A stretch of 64,000 nucleotides of DNA from Billgrantia aerodenitrificans (GTDB lineage Bacteria; Pseudomonadota; Gammaproteobacteria; Pseudomonadales; Halomonadaceae), in contig NZ_JABFTV010000005.1 of the NCBI RefSeq assembly GCF_021404405.1, positions 62,001 to 126,000 on the forward strand, read 5' to 3'. A program made the translations under genes and the position numbers. This document shows, one piece after another, positions 39,519 to 47,831 of the stretch (positions are counted from its first letter, which is position 1; every line of letters starts with the position of its first letter). Below the pieces are notes generated by a model that was not told the origin of the DNA, searched no databases, and saw nothing but the letters and a program-made list of their open reading frames with translations.

Positions 39519-39562
39519 ATCGTGAAAAACGATTGGCATTGAAAAAGTGCGCTTCATATAGT
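39519..39562 (+). promoter_or_regulatory. pxpABC promoter with overlapping inverted repeat
   Basis: -35 TTGGCA (39533-39538), 18-base spacer, -10 TATAGT (39557-39562). A perfect inverted repeat ATCGT-GAAAA-ACGAT (39519-39533) abuts the -35, a typical activator or LysR-type position. The start would be about 40 bases before pxpA. Confidence 0.65.
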
Positions 39563-39611
39563 GTCGATCATCACAAGAACAGTTCAATACAGCGCAAAAC
39601 AGGAGTCGCCA

Positions 39612-40364
39612 ATGGCCGTGCCACTGCTCAATTGCGATATGGGAGAGAGCTTCGGTAACTACACGCTGGGGCTGGACGGCGAGGTCATGCCCTATGTGGA
39701 CTGCGCCAATATCGCCTGCGGCTTCCATGCCTCCGATCCTCATGTGATGCGCCATACGGTACGGCTGGCGGTGGAGCATGGCGTCAAGGTCGGCGCTCAT
39801 CCGGCCTATCCCGACCTGATGGGGTTCGGTCGTCGCTCCATGGCCTGTTCTCCCGCCGAAGTCGAGGATCTGGTGCTGTATCAGATCGGCGCGCTGGCCG
39901 GTATCTGTCAGGCGGAGGGGATGGCCATTCGCTACGTCAAGCCGCACGGTGCGCTGTACAACGATATGGCACGGGATCCCGAACTGCTGAGGGCCGTGAT
40001 GCGCGCCGTGACCAGCTACGACCCGAGCCTGCCGCTGATGCTGATGGCGACCGCCGACCCGGAGCCCAGTCGGCGGTTGGCCGCAGAGATGGGTATCACC
40101 ATCTGGTTCGAGACCTTTGCCGATCGCGCCTACGACGCCAGCGGGCATCTCGTCTCACGCCGTTTGCCGGGCGCGGTGCATCACGATCAGGCGACCATCG
40201 TTGCCCAGGCCGTGCGCCTGGCTCGCGGCGAGCCGTTGGCGGCCATCGACGGCACGCCTCTGCAGCTGCCTTGCGATACGCTCTGCGTGCATGGCGACAA
40301 TCCTGAGTCGGTAGCCGCCGTTCGGGCCATACGCGAGGCCTTCCACGAGCTGGAACGAGCGTGA
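39612..40364 (+). CDS. pxpA: 5-oxoprolinase subunit A (LamB/YcsF family)
   Basis: The 250-residue subunit A of the ATP-dependent prokaryotic 5-oxoprolinase that turns 5-oxo-L-proline into glutamate. It has the start [44 protein letters not shown] and [12 protein letters not shown], all family hallmarks. The ATG at 39612 follows AGGAG. It overlaps pxpB by GTGA. Confidence 0.95.
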   Translation: MAVPLLNCDMGESFGNYTLGLDGEVMPYVDCANIACGFHASDPHVMRHTVRLAVEHGVKVGAHPAYPDLMGFGRRSMACSPAEVEDLVLYQIGALAGICQAEGMAIRYVKPHGALYNDMARDPELLRAVMRAVTSYDPSLPLMLMATADPEPSRRLAAEMGITIWFETFADRAYDASGHLVSRRLPGAVHHDQATIVAQAVRLARGEPLAAIDGTPLQLPCDTLCVHGDNPESVAAVRAIREAFHELERA

Positions 40365-41071
40365 CGATGTCCGCACAGATCGAGCTGACGGCCATGGACG
40401 TGCTCATGGTGCGCCTGTTCGACGCCATTGATGAGGCCAACATGGGCTGGATCGTGGCTGCCGATCGCGCTCTGCGCGACGCCTTCGGTGCCGAACTCAT
40501 CGACCTGGTGCCCTCCTATACCACGCTCATGCTGCACTACGATGCACTGCGCGTATCCCATGACGAGGCCATCGGGCGAATCCGGCGCGTGCTCGAACGC
40601 CTGGAGCCGGCCGACACCGAGCTGGGCCAATGTCATGAGGTGCCGGTCTGGTACGACCTCAGCGTCGGACCGGAGCTCACTCGGGTGGCCGAGCGAGCCG
40701 GCATCGCGGTGGACGAGGTGGTGCGTCGCCACTGTGGTCGTGACTACTACGTCTTTGCCCTGGGCTTCGCCCCTGGCTACAGCTTCATGGGGCTGGTGGA
40801 AGAGGGGCTGGCCACCCCGCGGCTGAAAACGCCCAGACGCCGAGTGGCCGCTGGCAGTGTGGGCGTCGCCGACCGCCAGACCGCGATCTACCCACTGACC
40901 TCGCCCGGCGGATGGAACATCCTCGGGCGTACCGCTTTCCCGCTTTTCGAACACGCCCGCCGCGGCGAGCCCCTGCTGAGGCCGGGTGACCGGGTCCGCT
41001 TCAAGTCCATCAGTCGCGAGGAGTTCGTACAGCAGGGTGGCGATACGACAGCGCTGGAGAGCGCGTCATGA
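40361..41071 (+). CDS. pxpB: 5-oxoprolinase subunit B (KipI-like)
   Basis: A 236-residue KipI/PxpB-type subunit that, with PxpC, forms the carboxyltransferase-like half of 5-oxoprolinase. It has the conserved [34 protein letters not shown] and [15 protein letters not shown] segments. The GTG at 40361 overlaps the pxpA stop; ATG 40367 is an alternative. It overlaps pxpC by ATGA. Confidence 0.94.
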   Translation: MTMSAQIELTAMDVLMVRLFDAIDEANMGWIVAADRALRDAFGAELIDLVPSYTTLMLHYDALRVSHDEAIGRIRRVLERLEPADTELGQCHEVPVWYDLSVGPELTRVAERAGIAVDEVVRRHCGRDYYVFALGFAPGYSFMGLVEEGLATPRLKTPRRRVAAGSVGVADRQTAIYPLTSPGGWNILGRTAFPLFEHARRGEPLLRPGDRVRFKSISREEFVQQGGDTTALESAS

Positions 41072-42006
41072 GTTCCGTCCAAGGTGCGTTACGTGTCGTG
41101 CAGGCCGGTCCGCTGGCACTGGTGGTGGACGACGGTCGCTTCGGGGTACGCCATCTGGGGGTCACCCAGGGCGGGGCTGCCGATTGGTTCTCGTTTCGCT
41201 GGGCCAACTGGCTGTTGGGCAATGCGCTGGATGCCGCAGCGCTGGAAATTGCCATCGGTGGCGGTCTCGAGCTGGAAGCGGAGGCGGACTCGACGCTGGC
41301 GCTGATGGGCGCCGATCTCGGTGCCCACCTCGACGACCGTGCCCTGAAGCCTGGCGCCACGTTCACCATACGGGCCGGTCAGCGCCTGGTCTTCCGCCAG
41401 CCGCGCAATGGCTTGCGAGCTTACCTGGCCGTGCCCGGCGGACTCGCAGCCCCTCTGGTATTGGGAAGTCGCAGCGCCACGCCCCGGGAGCAACTGGGCG
41501 GGCTGCACGGCGACGGGCGTACGCTTCAGGTCGGCGACACGCTGACGTGGCAGGGACGTGCTGCCACGACTGGCCGCCGTCTGCCGTTCGATCCGGCAAT
41601 CAGCATGACACTTTCGGGAAACTGGCTGGCGCTGGTTCCCGGCGCCCAGATCGGCCATTTCAGCGGTGCCAGCCTCTCTCAGGCCTTCAATCTACCCTGG
41701 CGGGTCGACGACCGTGCCGATCGTATGGGAGTCAGGTTGCTGGGGCCGCAACTGCACTGCGAGCTGGGCGGCATGATCTCCGAGGGCATACCGCTGGGCG
41801 CGGTACAGGTCCCGCCCGACGGCCAGCCGATCGTGCTGCTCAACGATCGTCAGACCATTGGTGGATATCCGCGTCTCGGTGCGCTGACGCCGCTTGCTGC
41901 GGCGCGGCTGGCCCAGTGCCTGCCGGGACAAGAAGTCAGGCTGGTGGCCACCGCTCGTGAGCACGCGCTGCGCACACACCGTCGCTGCTTGGCGGCCTTC
42001 CTCTGA
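41068..42006 (+). CDS. pxpC: 5-oxoprolinase subunit C (KipA-like)
   Basis: A 312-residue KipA/PxpC-type subunit (biotin-dependent carboxylase-like domain). Segments include the N-terminal LVVDDGRFGVRHLGVTQGGAADWFS, YLAVPGG, RADRMGVRL-type (here DRADRMGVRLLG) and SEGIPLGAVQVPPDGQPIVLLNDRQTIGGYP. It completes the pxpABC operon. It is convergent with the small ribbon-helix-helix gene, leaving 20 bases. Confidence 0.95.
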   Translation: MSSVQGALRVVQAGPLALVVDDGRFGVRHLGVTQGGAADWFSFRWANWLLGNALDAAALEIAIGGGLELEAEADSTLALMGADLGAHLDDRALKPGATFTIRAGQRLVFRQPRNGLRAYLAVPGGLAAPLVLGSRSATPREQLGGLHGDGRTLQVGDTLTWQGRAATTGRRLPFDPAISMTLSGNWLALVPGAQIGHFSGASLSQAFNLPWRVDDRADRMGVRLLGPQLHCELGGMISEGIPLGAVQVPPDGQPIVLLNDRQTIGGYPRLGALTPLAAARLAQCLPGQEVRLVATAREHALRTHRRCLAAFL

Positions 42007-42026
42007 GGGAGAAGGGCCTACGAAAA

Positions 42027-42247
42027 TCAGGCGCCCAGGCCGCTTTCACGCAGCAGCTGATCGAGGGTGGGTTTGACGGCAACGGAAGGAGCGCTGACGG
42101 CTTCTTCAGCAGCAGTTGGGATTCCAGGTCATGCATGCCTACGGCCAGGCAGCGTTCTATCAGTTCACTCTTGCTCTGGCCGGTACTCTGGGAGAGTCGC
42201 TCCAGACGAAGTTCGATGTCACGTGAAAACCGCAGCAGATGTGGCAT
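42027..42247 (-). pseudogene. ribbon-helix-helix (CopG/Arc-like) small protein, apparent single-base frameshift
   Basis: From ATG 42247 the first 44 residues read as a clean ribbon-helix-helix protein (start MPHLLRFSRDIELRLERL, then GQSKSELIERCLAVGMHDLE). After Gln44 the original frame turns basic/proline-rich and runs antisense into the 3' end of pxpC (to 41936). Shifting by one base at about 42113-42118 instead gives an acidic, natural-looking tail (AAEEAVSAPSVAVKP, then TLDQLLRESGLGA) ending at a TGA at 42027-42029. I read this as a gene with a one-base deletion, or a sequencing error. Intact length would be about 73 residues. A weak promoter (-35 at 42341-42336, -10 at 42318-42313, minus strand) precedes it. 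Confidence 0.6.
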
Positions 42248-42397
42248 TGGCGCCCCCCATCGGGCCTTGGCAGCCGAGGCTGTGTTCGGCCGCGCTTGGA
42301 TGGTATGTCTTTAACATAAGCCGCCGGCGGCAGCCTGTCATCTGCGATTCTCGCGCAAAGACATGACAGGGCAATGACTGGTCTAGGCAAGGGCGTG

Positions 42398-43090
42398 TCA
42401 GGCCAGGCCTCGTCGGGTCATGACCTGGGTGATGATGGGCACCGGGGTCATCAGGTGTTCGCGCATCATCTCGGCGGCGCGCGTGGCCTCGCGGGCCAGG
42501 ATCACCTCGACCAGGGCGGCATGCTCCTGACGCTTGCGCTCCAGCGCCTGCTCCGAAAAGACGGTTTCGCGCAGCCACAGATGGCGGTAGCGCTCCACCT
42601 GGTCGAACAGGCTCTCACGCACCTGCAGCAGATGCGGCGACCGGCAGCCGCTGGCGATGGCCGTGTGGAATGCCTTGTGTCGTGCATCCCATACGTCCAA
42701 CATTTCGTCGGGGCTGTTAACTTCCATGACCTTGGCCAGCGTGTGCGCCTTAGCCAGGATGTCCGCCTCCCAGGCGTCGTCGCCGCGCTCGATGGCCAGA
42801 GTCAGAATCAACCCTTCCAACTGGGCACGAGCGTCGTAGATGTCGGCGAGCTCGGCCAGCGACATGGGCGCGACCCGGTAGCCGCGTTGGCTGATTGCGA
42901 CCACCAAGCGCTCGGCGACCAGCTGCGACAGCGCTTCGCGCAGGGGACCGATACCCAACTGATAGCGCTCCTTGAGCCGGCTCATCAGCAGCTTTTCGCC
43001 GGGCTGGAAGACGCCTCGTGTGATGTCGCGTTTGAGCCAGCTGTAGGCGCTGATCCCGAGGTTCTGGCGTGGCGAGCTATCCATCGTCAT
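42398..43090 (-). CDS. GntR-family regulator (FCD domain)
   Basis: A 230-residue regulator: an N-terminal winged helix (SAYSWLKRDITRGVFQPGEKLL, then LGIGPLREALSQLVAERLV) and a C-terminal all-helical FCD ligand-binding domain (from about residue 85) with the metal-binding pattern around ARHKAFH and the late HAALVEVI. It is CsiR/FadR-like. The ATG at 43090 follows AAGGAAA. It probably senses a carboxylic acid; the nearby pxp or TRAP genes are plausible targets but unproven. Confidence 0.92.
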   Translation of the reverse strand: MTMDSSPRQNLGISAYSWLKRDITRGVFQPGEKLLMSRLKERYQLGIGPLREALSQLVAERLVVAISQRGYRVAPMSLAELADIYDARAQLEGLILTLAIERGDDAWEADILAKAHTLAKVMEVNSPDEMLDVWDARHKAFHTAIASGCRSPHLLQVRESLFDQVERYRHLWLRETVFSEQALERKRQEHAALVEVILAREATRAAEMMREHLMTPVPIITQVMTRRGLA

Positions 43091-43204
43091 TGTCGCTGTT
43101 TCCTTGCTTTTTCGCCCATGATAACCAAAGGCCACCGTTGGCGGTAACCACGCGACATTCATACCAAGTGTCTACATTTCATGCGACGGCTTTCTTCATG
43201 CGGG

Positions 43205-43825
43205 TCAGCGCTCACGCATTTGAATCACGCTCCAGTCGACGAGCTCCTGAGCCAAGCGGTCCGCGGCCGTGCCGAAGGCATCGACAACATGGTCGATGGA
43301 TTCGCTGTCGGCCCGCTGGTAATGGAGAAAGCGCTGGCTGGCCAGCAGGTGTTGCGTGCGGGCATCGATCAACCTTACGTCGAGGCGAATGACCGCTTCG
43401 GGATGACCGCTGCGGTACTCGCTGTGAAAGCTGCGCAAGTCGCTGTGCAGCTCTACGTCGGCGGTGGCGCCGCTGTCCTCGTGCACCACACCGGGCAGGC
43501 GGCCATCGTCATGAAAGGCGTCGAGCAGCCGATCGCGCAGCAATAGCGGCATGGTATCGGCCCAGCGTGCGCCGGCATACACCTGAGGGCGGTTGGGCTG
43601 CGGCACGACGAGGATCCGTGTGCCATCGAGCAGCCCGGTGGCGCGCGGCGTGGCCAGGCGCAGGGTGGCGTCCACCGGGGCGGCCGAGGAAGGCGAGTTT
43701 GTCAGTGGCTGGGCCGGCAGATCGTAGAAGGCGACCGGCGTGCGTTCCGGCACGAATTGGCAGCCGCCGAGCGCCAGAGCCGCTGCCAACCAGACGAGCC
43801 AGGACAAACGCGGGCGATACCTCAT
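43205..43825 (-). CDS. ABC transport auxiliary lipoprotein (PqiC/DUF330-like)
   Basis: A 206-residue lipoprotein. The signal peptide ends in a lipobox (LALGGC, Cys at about residue 22), followed by an ABC_trans_aux domain beginning FYDLPAQP. PqiC-type lipoproteins sit at the outer membrane and complete MCE lipid-transport bridges. Last gene of a four-gene operon (permease-ATPase-MCE-lipoprotein), overlapping the MCE gene by 4 bases. Confidence 0.9.
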   Translation of the reverse strand: MRYRPRLSWLVWLAAALALGGCQFVPERTPVAFYDLPAQPLTNSPSSAAPVDATLRLATPRATGLLDGTRILVVPQPNRPQVYAGARWADTMPLLLRDRLLDAFHDDGRLPGVVHEDSGATADVELHSDLRSFHSEYRSGHPEAVIRLDVRLIDARTQHLLASQRFLHYQRADSESIDHVVDAFGTAADRLAQELVDWSVIQMRER

Positions 43826-44760
43826 GGGCTGAACTCCTCGACGCGGTCGCGTCCCAGCAGGAAGTTACGAGGATTCTCCTCCAGGCGGCGTACGATGCGG
43901 TTGAGAGAGGAGAGGGTGTTGCGTAGCTCGATGGTGGCCGGCCCCAAGCCCTGCACGCCGCGTATGCCGCTTTCGAGCGCCCCCTGGTTGTCGGCTAACA
44001 GCTCCTCGAGACTCTGGGCCGTGCGGGACAGGCTGGCCGTGAGTTGGCGGGTATCGATCAGGATGCCTTCGGCCTGACCCTGCATCATGCCGCCGGTGCG
44101 GCTGGCCAGGGAGCGGAATTCGGCCAGGGCGCGGGCGGCTTCCCGAGAGACCTCCTCCATGCTCTCGGCGAGCCGAACCGGGGCGTCGCCGATGGCGGCA
44201 AGCTGGGAGGTGGTACGCTCGAGGTTGGCCAGGATTCTCTCCACGCTTTCCACATTGTCTTCTGACAGCACCGCCTCCAGCCGTGACAGCACGCGATTGA
44301 CGTTGCCCAGCAGCTCTTCGCTGTCGCTGAGCAGGGCGCCCAGCGGCGATTGATCGGCAACGATACGCGCCGGCCTTTCGCCGCGGGCGATCAGCAGCGG
44401 GCTCTCGGGCGTGCCGCCGTGCAGTTGGATCGACATGCTGCCGGTAATGTTGGCCAGCGCCAGGCGCGCCCGTGTGTCCTGGCGAATCGGCACCTGGCTC
44501 TCGACGCGAATGAGGGCCATGACGTTGCGCGGGTCAGCCGGGTCGAGGCGCAGTTCCACGACGTCACCGACCCTGACGCCGCTGTATTCCACGGCGTTGC
44601 CCTCCGACAGGCCGCTGACACCATGGTTGAACAGCACTTCGTAATGGGTAAAAGCCTGGGCGCGAGTACTCTGGTTGAGCCACAGGGCGAACAGCACGCC
44701 GCCGACGATTGTCAGCACGACGAACAGGCCGATCACGACATGGTGCGCGCGGGTTTCCAT
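43822..44760 (-). CDS. MlaD-like MCE-domain substrate-binding protein
   Basis: A 312-residue protein: one N-terminal membrane helix (about residues 8-28), a single MCE domain (about 38-120, with GVSGLSEGNAVEYSGVRVGDV and the conserved ADPRNVMALIRV), then a long helical coiled region (about 150-300) that may form a barrel or needle in the periplasm. It links the inner-membrane ABC core to the outer-membrane lipoprotein. It overlaps the ATPase stop by one base. Confidence 0.93.
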   Translation of the reverse strand: METRAHHVVIGLFVVLTIVGGVLFALWLNQSTRAQAFTHYEVLFNHGVSGLSEGNAVEYSGVRVGDVVELRLDPADPRNVMALIRVESQVPIRQDTRARLALANITGSMSIQLHGGTPESPLLIARGERPARIVADQSPLGALLSDSEELLGNVNRVLSRLEAVLSEDNVESVERILANLERTTSQLAAIGDAPVRLAESMEEVSREAARALAEFRSLASRTGGMMQGQAEGILIDTRQLTASLSRTAQSLEELLADNQGALESGIRGVQGLGPATIELRNTLSSLNRIVRRLEENPRNFLLGRDRVEEFSP

Positions 44761-45563
44761 CAGCGTCGTTCCCCCTCTGGTAATGTGGATTGCTGCGCCG
44801 CCTTGTTTGCCGCGCGGCCTCGCGGACCGTGAAAATAATCGCGTATCCAGGGATCGTCGGTGGCTTCCACCACCGACAGTGTATCGGCCACCAGCACGCG
44901 CTTTTGGGCGATGACGGCGACCCGGTCGCAGCTCGAGTACAGCGTATCGAGATCGTGGGTGACCAGAAAGACGCTGAAGCCCAGGGCATCGCGCAGGGTC
45001 ACCAGCAGGCGGTCGAAGGCGGCGGCGCCGATAGGGTCGAGGCCGGCGGTGGGCTCGTCGAGGAACAGCACTTCCGGATCGAGGGCCAGAGCGCGAGCCA
45101 GTGCGGCGCGCTTGATCATGCCGCCGGAGAGCGCCGCGGGGTCGAGTCGGGCAGCATCGGCAGGCAGCCCTGCCAGGGCCAGCTTGACCCGCGCCAGGCG
45201 TTCGGCATCAACGCGCGACAGGCCGGCATGCTCGATCAGCGGCAGGGCGACGTTCTCCTGAAGGTTGAGCGAGGAGAACAGGGCGCCGCGCTGGAACAGC
45301 ACACCAAAGCGACGTTCGATGCTGGCACGGCGGCTGGAAGGCAGACGCTGCAGCTCCTCGCCGAAGACACGGATGGAGCCGCCATCGGGTCGCTTGAGGC
45401 CGACGATGCTGCGCAGCAGTACCGACTTGCCGGTGCCGGAGCCACCCACCACGCCAAGTATCTCGCCGCGCCGTATGTCCAGATCGAGGCCGTCGTGCAC
45501 TACATGCCGGCCGAAGCGGTTGACCAGGCCGCGAATCTCGACGATGGGTTCCGAACCGCGCAT
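44760..45563 (-). CDS. MlaF-like ABC transporter ATP-binding protein
   Basis: A 267-residue ABC ATPase of the MCE/Mla type. Walker A is GGSGTGKSV with Lys46, the signature is LSGGM followed by IKRAALARA, Walker B is LFLDEPTAGLDP, and the H-loop is VTHDLDTL. The start at ATG 45563 overlaps the permease stop by one base; the frame is open much further upstream only because of antisense-like coding bias. It energises lipid movement by the permease. Confidence 0.94.
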   Translation of the reverse strand: MRGSEPIVEIRGLVNRFGRHVVHDGLDLDIRRGEILGVVGGSGTGKSVLLRSIVGLKRPDGGSIRVFGEELQRLPSSRRASIERRFGVLFQRGALFSSLNLQENVALPLIEHAGLSRVDAERLARVKLALAGLPADAARLDPAALSGGMIKRAALARALALDPEVLFLDEPTAGLDPIGAAAFDRLLVTLRDALGFSVFLVTHDLDTLYSSCDRVAVIAQKRVLVADTLSVVEATDDPWIRDYFHGPRGRAANKAAQQSTLPEGERR

Positions 45564-46684
45564 CACCAGCCCATCTCCATGAAGAACAGCGCGGCCAGGG
45601 CATCGAGCAGGATCACCATGAAGATCGATTGCACCACGCTCGAGGTGGTGTGCTCGCCCACCGACTGGGCGCTGGCCTCGGCCTTGAACCCTTCCAGACA
45701 GCCGATCACGGCGATCACGAAGGCGAACAGCGGTGCCTTGGCGATTCCCACTAGGAAGTGACCCAGGGGAATGTCGCGCTGCACGATGGCGAGGAATTGG
45801 GCAAAGGAGATGTCGAGCGCCATGGCACACACCAGCGCGCCGCCGAACATGCCACAGAGCATGCCGATCAGGGTCAGGATCGGCAGGCTGATGGTCATGG
45901 CGAGTACCCGAGGCAGCACCAGCAACTCCATGGGGTCGAGCCCCTGGGCGCGCAGAGCGTCGAGCTCTTCGTTGGCCTTCATCGAACCGATCTGGGCGGT
46001 GAAGGCGCTGGCGGTACGGCCGGCCAGCAGGATGGCGGCGAGCAGCACGCCGAATTCTCGCAGAAAGGCATAAGCGACCAGGTTCACCGTGTAGATGGTG
46101 GCACCGAAGTCGCGCAGTACCGTGGCGCCCAGAAAAGCCACCACTGCGCCCACCAGAAAGGTGAGCAGGGCGACGATGGGGATGGCGTTGAGTCCGGTTT
46201 GCTGTACGTGCGCCACCAGCGAGGTGGGACGCCAGCGCCAGGGGGTGAGTAGCGTGGTCAGCAGCGTGCTCAGGGTCAGGCCGATGAAAGCGATCAACTG
46301 AAGCTGCTGGCGGGCGAGCTGCTCGACTATCTGCCCCAGGCTGGCCAAGGCCGCCAATGGGGCAGGCCGGGGCGCAGGCGGTGGCACCGGGCTGGTGCGG
46401 GAGGCTTCGGCCACTGCCTCGAGCAGTGCCTGGCGCTCCGGGGGCAGGCCGGGTGCCCACTGAGCGACCTCCAGCACGGCGTCGGGGCCCAGCAGGTCGA
46501 CCAGCAGCGAAGCGCCTGAGGTATCCAGCTCGCCGAGCTTGGTCAGGTCGACCGAGTCGGCCTCATGAACCCGCGCCACGGCGTCCCTGAGCCTGGCATA
46601 GTGCGGCAGGGTCCAGTCGCCCACGGCGCTGAGGCGGTGGGCCTGCTGTTCCAGCATGCCGGGACGGGAAGCGGTGTCGGGCAT
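45563..46684 (-). CDS. STAS-MlaE fusion permease of MCE lipid transporter
   Basis: A 373-residue protein. The N-terminal ~100 residues look like a STAS domain (VDLTKLGELDTSGASLLVDLL), i.e. an MlaB equivalent, fused to an MlaE permease (about 120-373; LREFGVLLAAILLAGRTASAFTAQIGSMK and EELDALRAQGLDPMELLVLPR are family signatures). In E. coli MlaB and MlaE are separate proteins. First gene of the lipid-transport operon; a GGGAGAG site precedes the ATG. The dispersed repeat copy 2 ends 36 bases upstream. Confidence 0.93.
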   Translation of the reverse strand: MPDTASRPGMLEQQAHRLSAVGDWTLPHYARLRDAVARVHEADSVDLTKLGELDTSGASLLVDLLGPDAVLEVAQWAPGLPPERQALLEAVAEASRTSPVPPPAPRPAPLAALASLGQIVEQLARQQLQLIAFIGLTLSTLLTTLLTPWRWRPTSLVAHVQQTGLNAIPIVALLTFLVGAVVAFLGATVLRDFGATIYTVNLVAYAFLREFGVLLAAILLAGRTASAFTAQIGSMKANEELDALRAQGLDPMELLVLPRVLAMTISLPILTLIGMLCGMFGGALVCAMALDISFAQFLAIVQRDIPLGHFLVGIAKAPLFAFVIAVIGCLEGFKAEASAQSVGEHTTSSVVQSIFMVILLDALAALFFMEMGW

Positions 46685-46720
46685 GGTGAGTGGTGCTTCT
46701 CTCCCTGAAATGGTGGCTTA

Positions 46721-46845
46721 GAAACACTGCATAAATGCCTGCGCGAGCGTATCGCTGCGTTGCGCGGAATCCTCACCTATACCCCATAGGCTCCGTTTCC
46801 TGTGCTCCGTGCGCTACATCTCGCTCGCCAATTTCTTCAGCGCTT
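46721..46845 (-). repeat. dispersed repeat, copy 2
   Basis: About 125 bp, matching 39268-39405 in the same orientation apart from scattered changes and the absence of a 7-base segment. It keeps CCTAT-ACCCC-ATAGG and the GAAACACTG and TTCAGCGC ends. It lies between the IclR gene and the start of the MCE operon. No coding potential is seen. Confidence 0.9.
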
Positions 46846-46930
46846 TCATAGATAATTTCACCATCACTATATCGTCATACGCCGTTGGGCGACAGCGGCC
46901 CGGGCTTGCCTGGCGCGAGTTCGCGCTGGG

Positions 46931-47740
46931 TCAGCCGGTGCCGTGCTCGAGCTCGCCGAGAATGCGGCGTGCCACTTCCTTCAGCCGCGGCCCCAGGTTG
47001 TCGATCATGATCGAATGACTCAGCCGATGGGCGGCTCCGCCGCAGTTGATTGCCATCACCTCGGCACCATCCTCGAGCACCAGAGGAGTGGCAACGGCAC
47101 TGATCTGCGACTGCCAGTCGCCTTCGGAGAGACAGAAGCCGTAGCGGGCGTAGTCCTCCTGGCTGCGCCTGATGCCCTTTTCCAGCGCTGGCCAGTCGGC
47201 GCCGTGGGCCCTGGCCAGGTCTGCCATGACCGCTTCACGACGGGACTCGGAAAGACCGCAGAGCCAGGCGCGCCCGATGGCGGTGGTCGCCATCGGCAAG
47301 CGCGAACCGACGTCGAGCCGCACGATCAGCGGGCCGCTGCCGTGGCAGCTCTCGATATACACCATCTCGGTCTTGTCGGCCGCTCCCAGGCTGACGTTGC
47401 AGTCGGTGGCCTCGGCGAACTGCTGCATGAAGGGGCGGGCGATCTCGCGGATGCCCTGACTGGCCAGGAAGCGGTAGCCCAGGGCCAGGATGCCGGGCCC
47501 CAGGCGGTATTTCTCCAGCCGCGTGTTGTGGCGTAGATAACCGAGCTGGGTCAGCGTATAGGTCAGCCGCGACACCGTGGGCCGGGGAATTCCGGTACGA
47601 CTGGAAAGTTCGGCATTGCCGAGATATTCCTCACCGGGGGCAAAGGCGCGCAGCAGTTCGAGACCGCGGGCCAGGGCAGTGACGAAGTTGCGGTCCTTGG
47701 TCGATGGGGCGTCGTCTTCCAGCGGGGCGGGCTTGTTCAT
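46931..47740 (-). CDS. IclR-family transcriptional regulator
   Basis: A 269-residue regulator: an N-terminal winged helix (LARGLELLRAFAPGEEYLGNAELSSRTGIPRPTVSRL, residues about 23-60) and a C-terminal IclR effector domain (about 90-260). It resembles PcaR/PobR-type activators and repressors of aromatic or dicarboxylic acid catabolism. It lies 91 bases downstream of the thiolase gene on the same strand. It is the obvious regulator of the adjacent acyl-CoA genes. A degenerate copy of the putative operator (GTTCCCT-GTC-GCGAAAT, 47745-47761) overlaps its own translation start region. Confidence 0.93.
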   Translation of the reverse strand: MNKPAPLEDDAPSTKDRNFVTALARGLELLRAFAPGEEYLGNAELSSRTGIPRPTVSRLTYTLTQLGYLRHNTRLEKYRLGPGILALGYRFLASQGIREIARPFMQQFAEATDCNVSLGAADKTEMVYIESCHGSGPLIVRLDVGSRLPMATTAIGRAWLCGLSESRREAVMADLARAHGADWPALEKGIRRSQEDYARYGFCLSEGDWQSQISAVATPLVLEDGAEVMAINCGGAAHRLSHSIMIDNLGPRLKEVARRILGELEHGTG

Positions 47741-47831
47741 GGCGGTTCCCTGTCGCGAAATCGTTTGGCGGAGTATCGCATAATGCTCCGGGCGGGTGCG
47801 TTGGAGGCGCCGGCCCGGGGCGGTGTGACGA

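Noticed and set aside
41936..42247. 103-codon reading of the ribbon-helix-helix gene in its original frame
   Set aside because: After residue 44 it becomes basic/proline-rich and overlaps pxpC by 71 bases in antisense; a one-base shift gives a far more natural end, so it is listed as a frameshifted gene.
45564..46460. N-terminal extension of the Mla ATPase frame upstream of ATG 45563
   Set aside because: The upstream part is an out-of-frame reading of the STAS-MlaE gene, rich in Arg/Pro/His. The ATG at 45563 gives a standard ABC protein.
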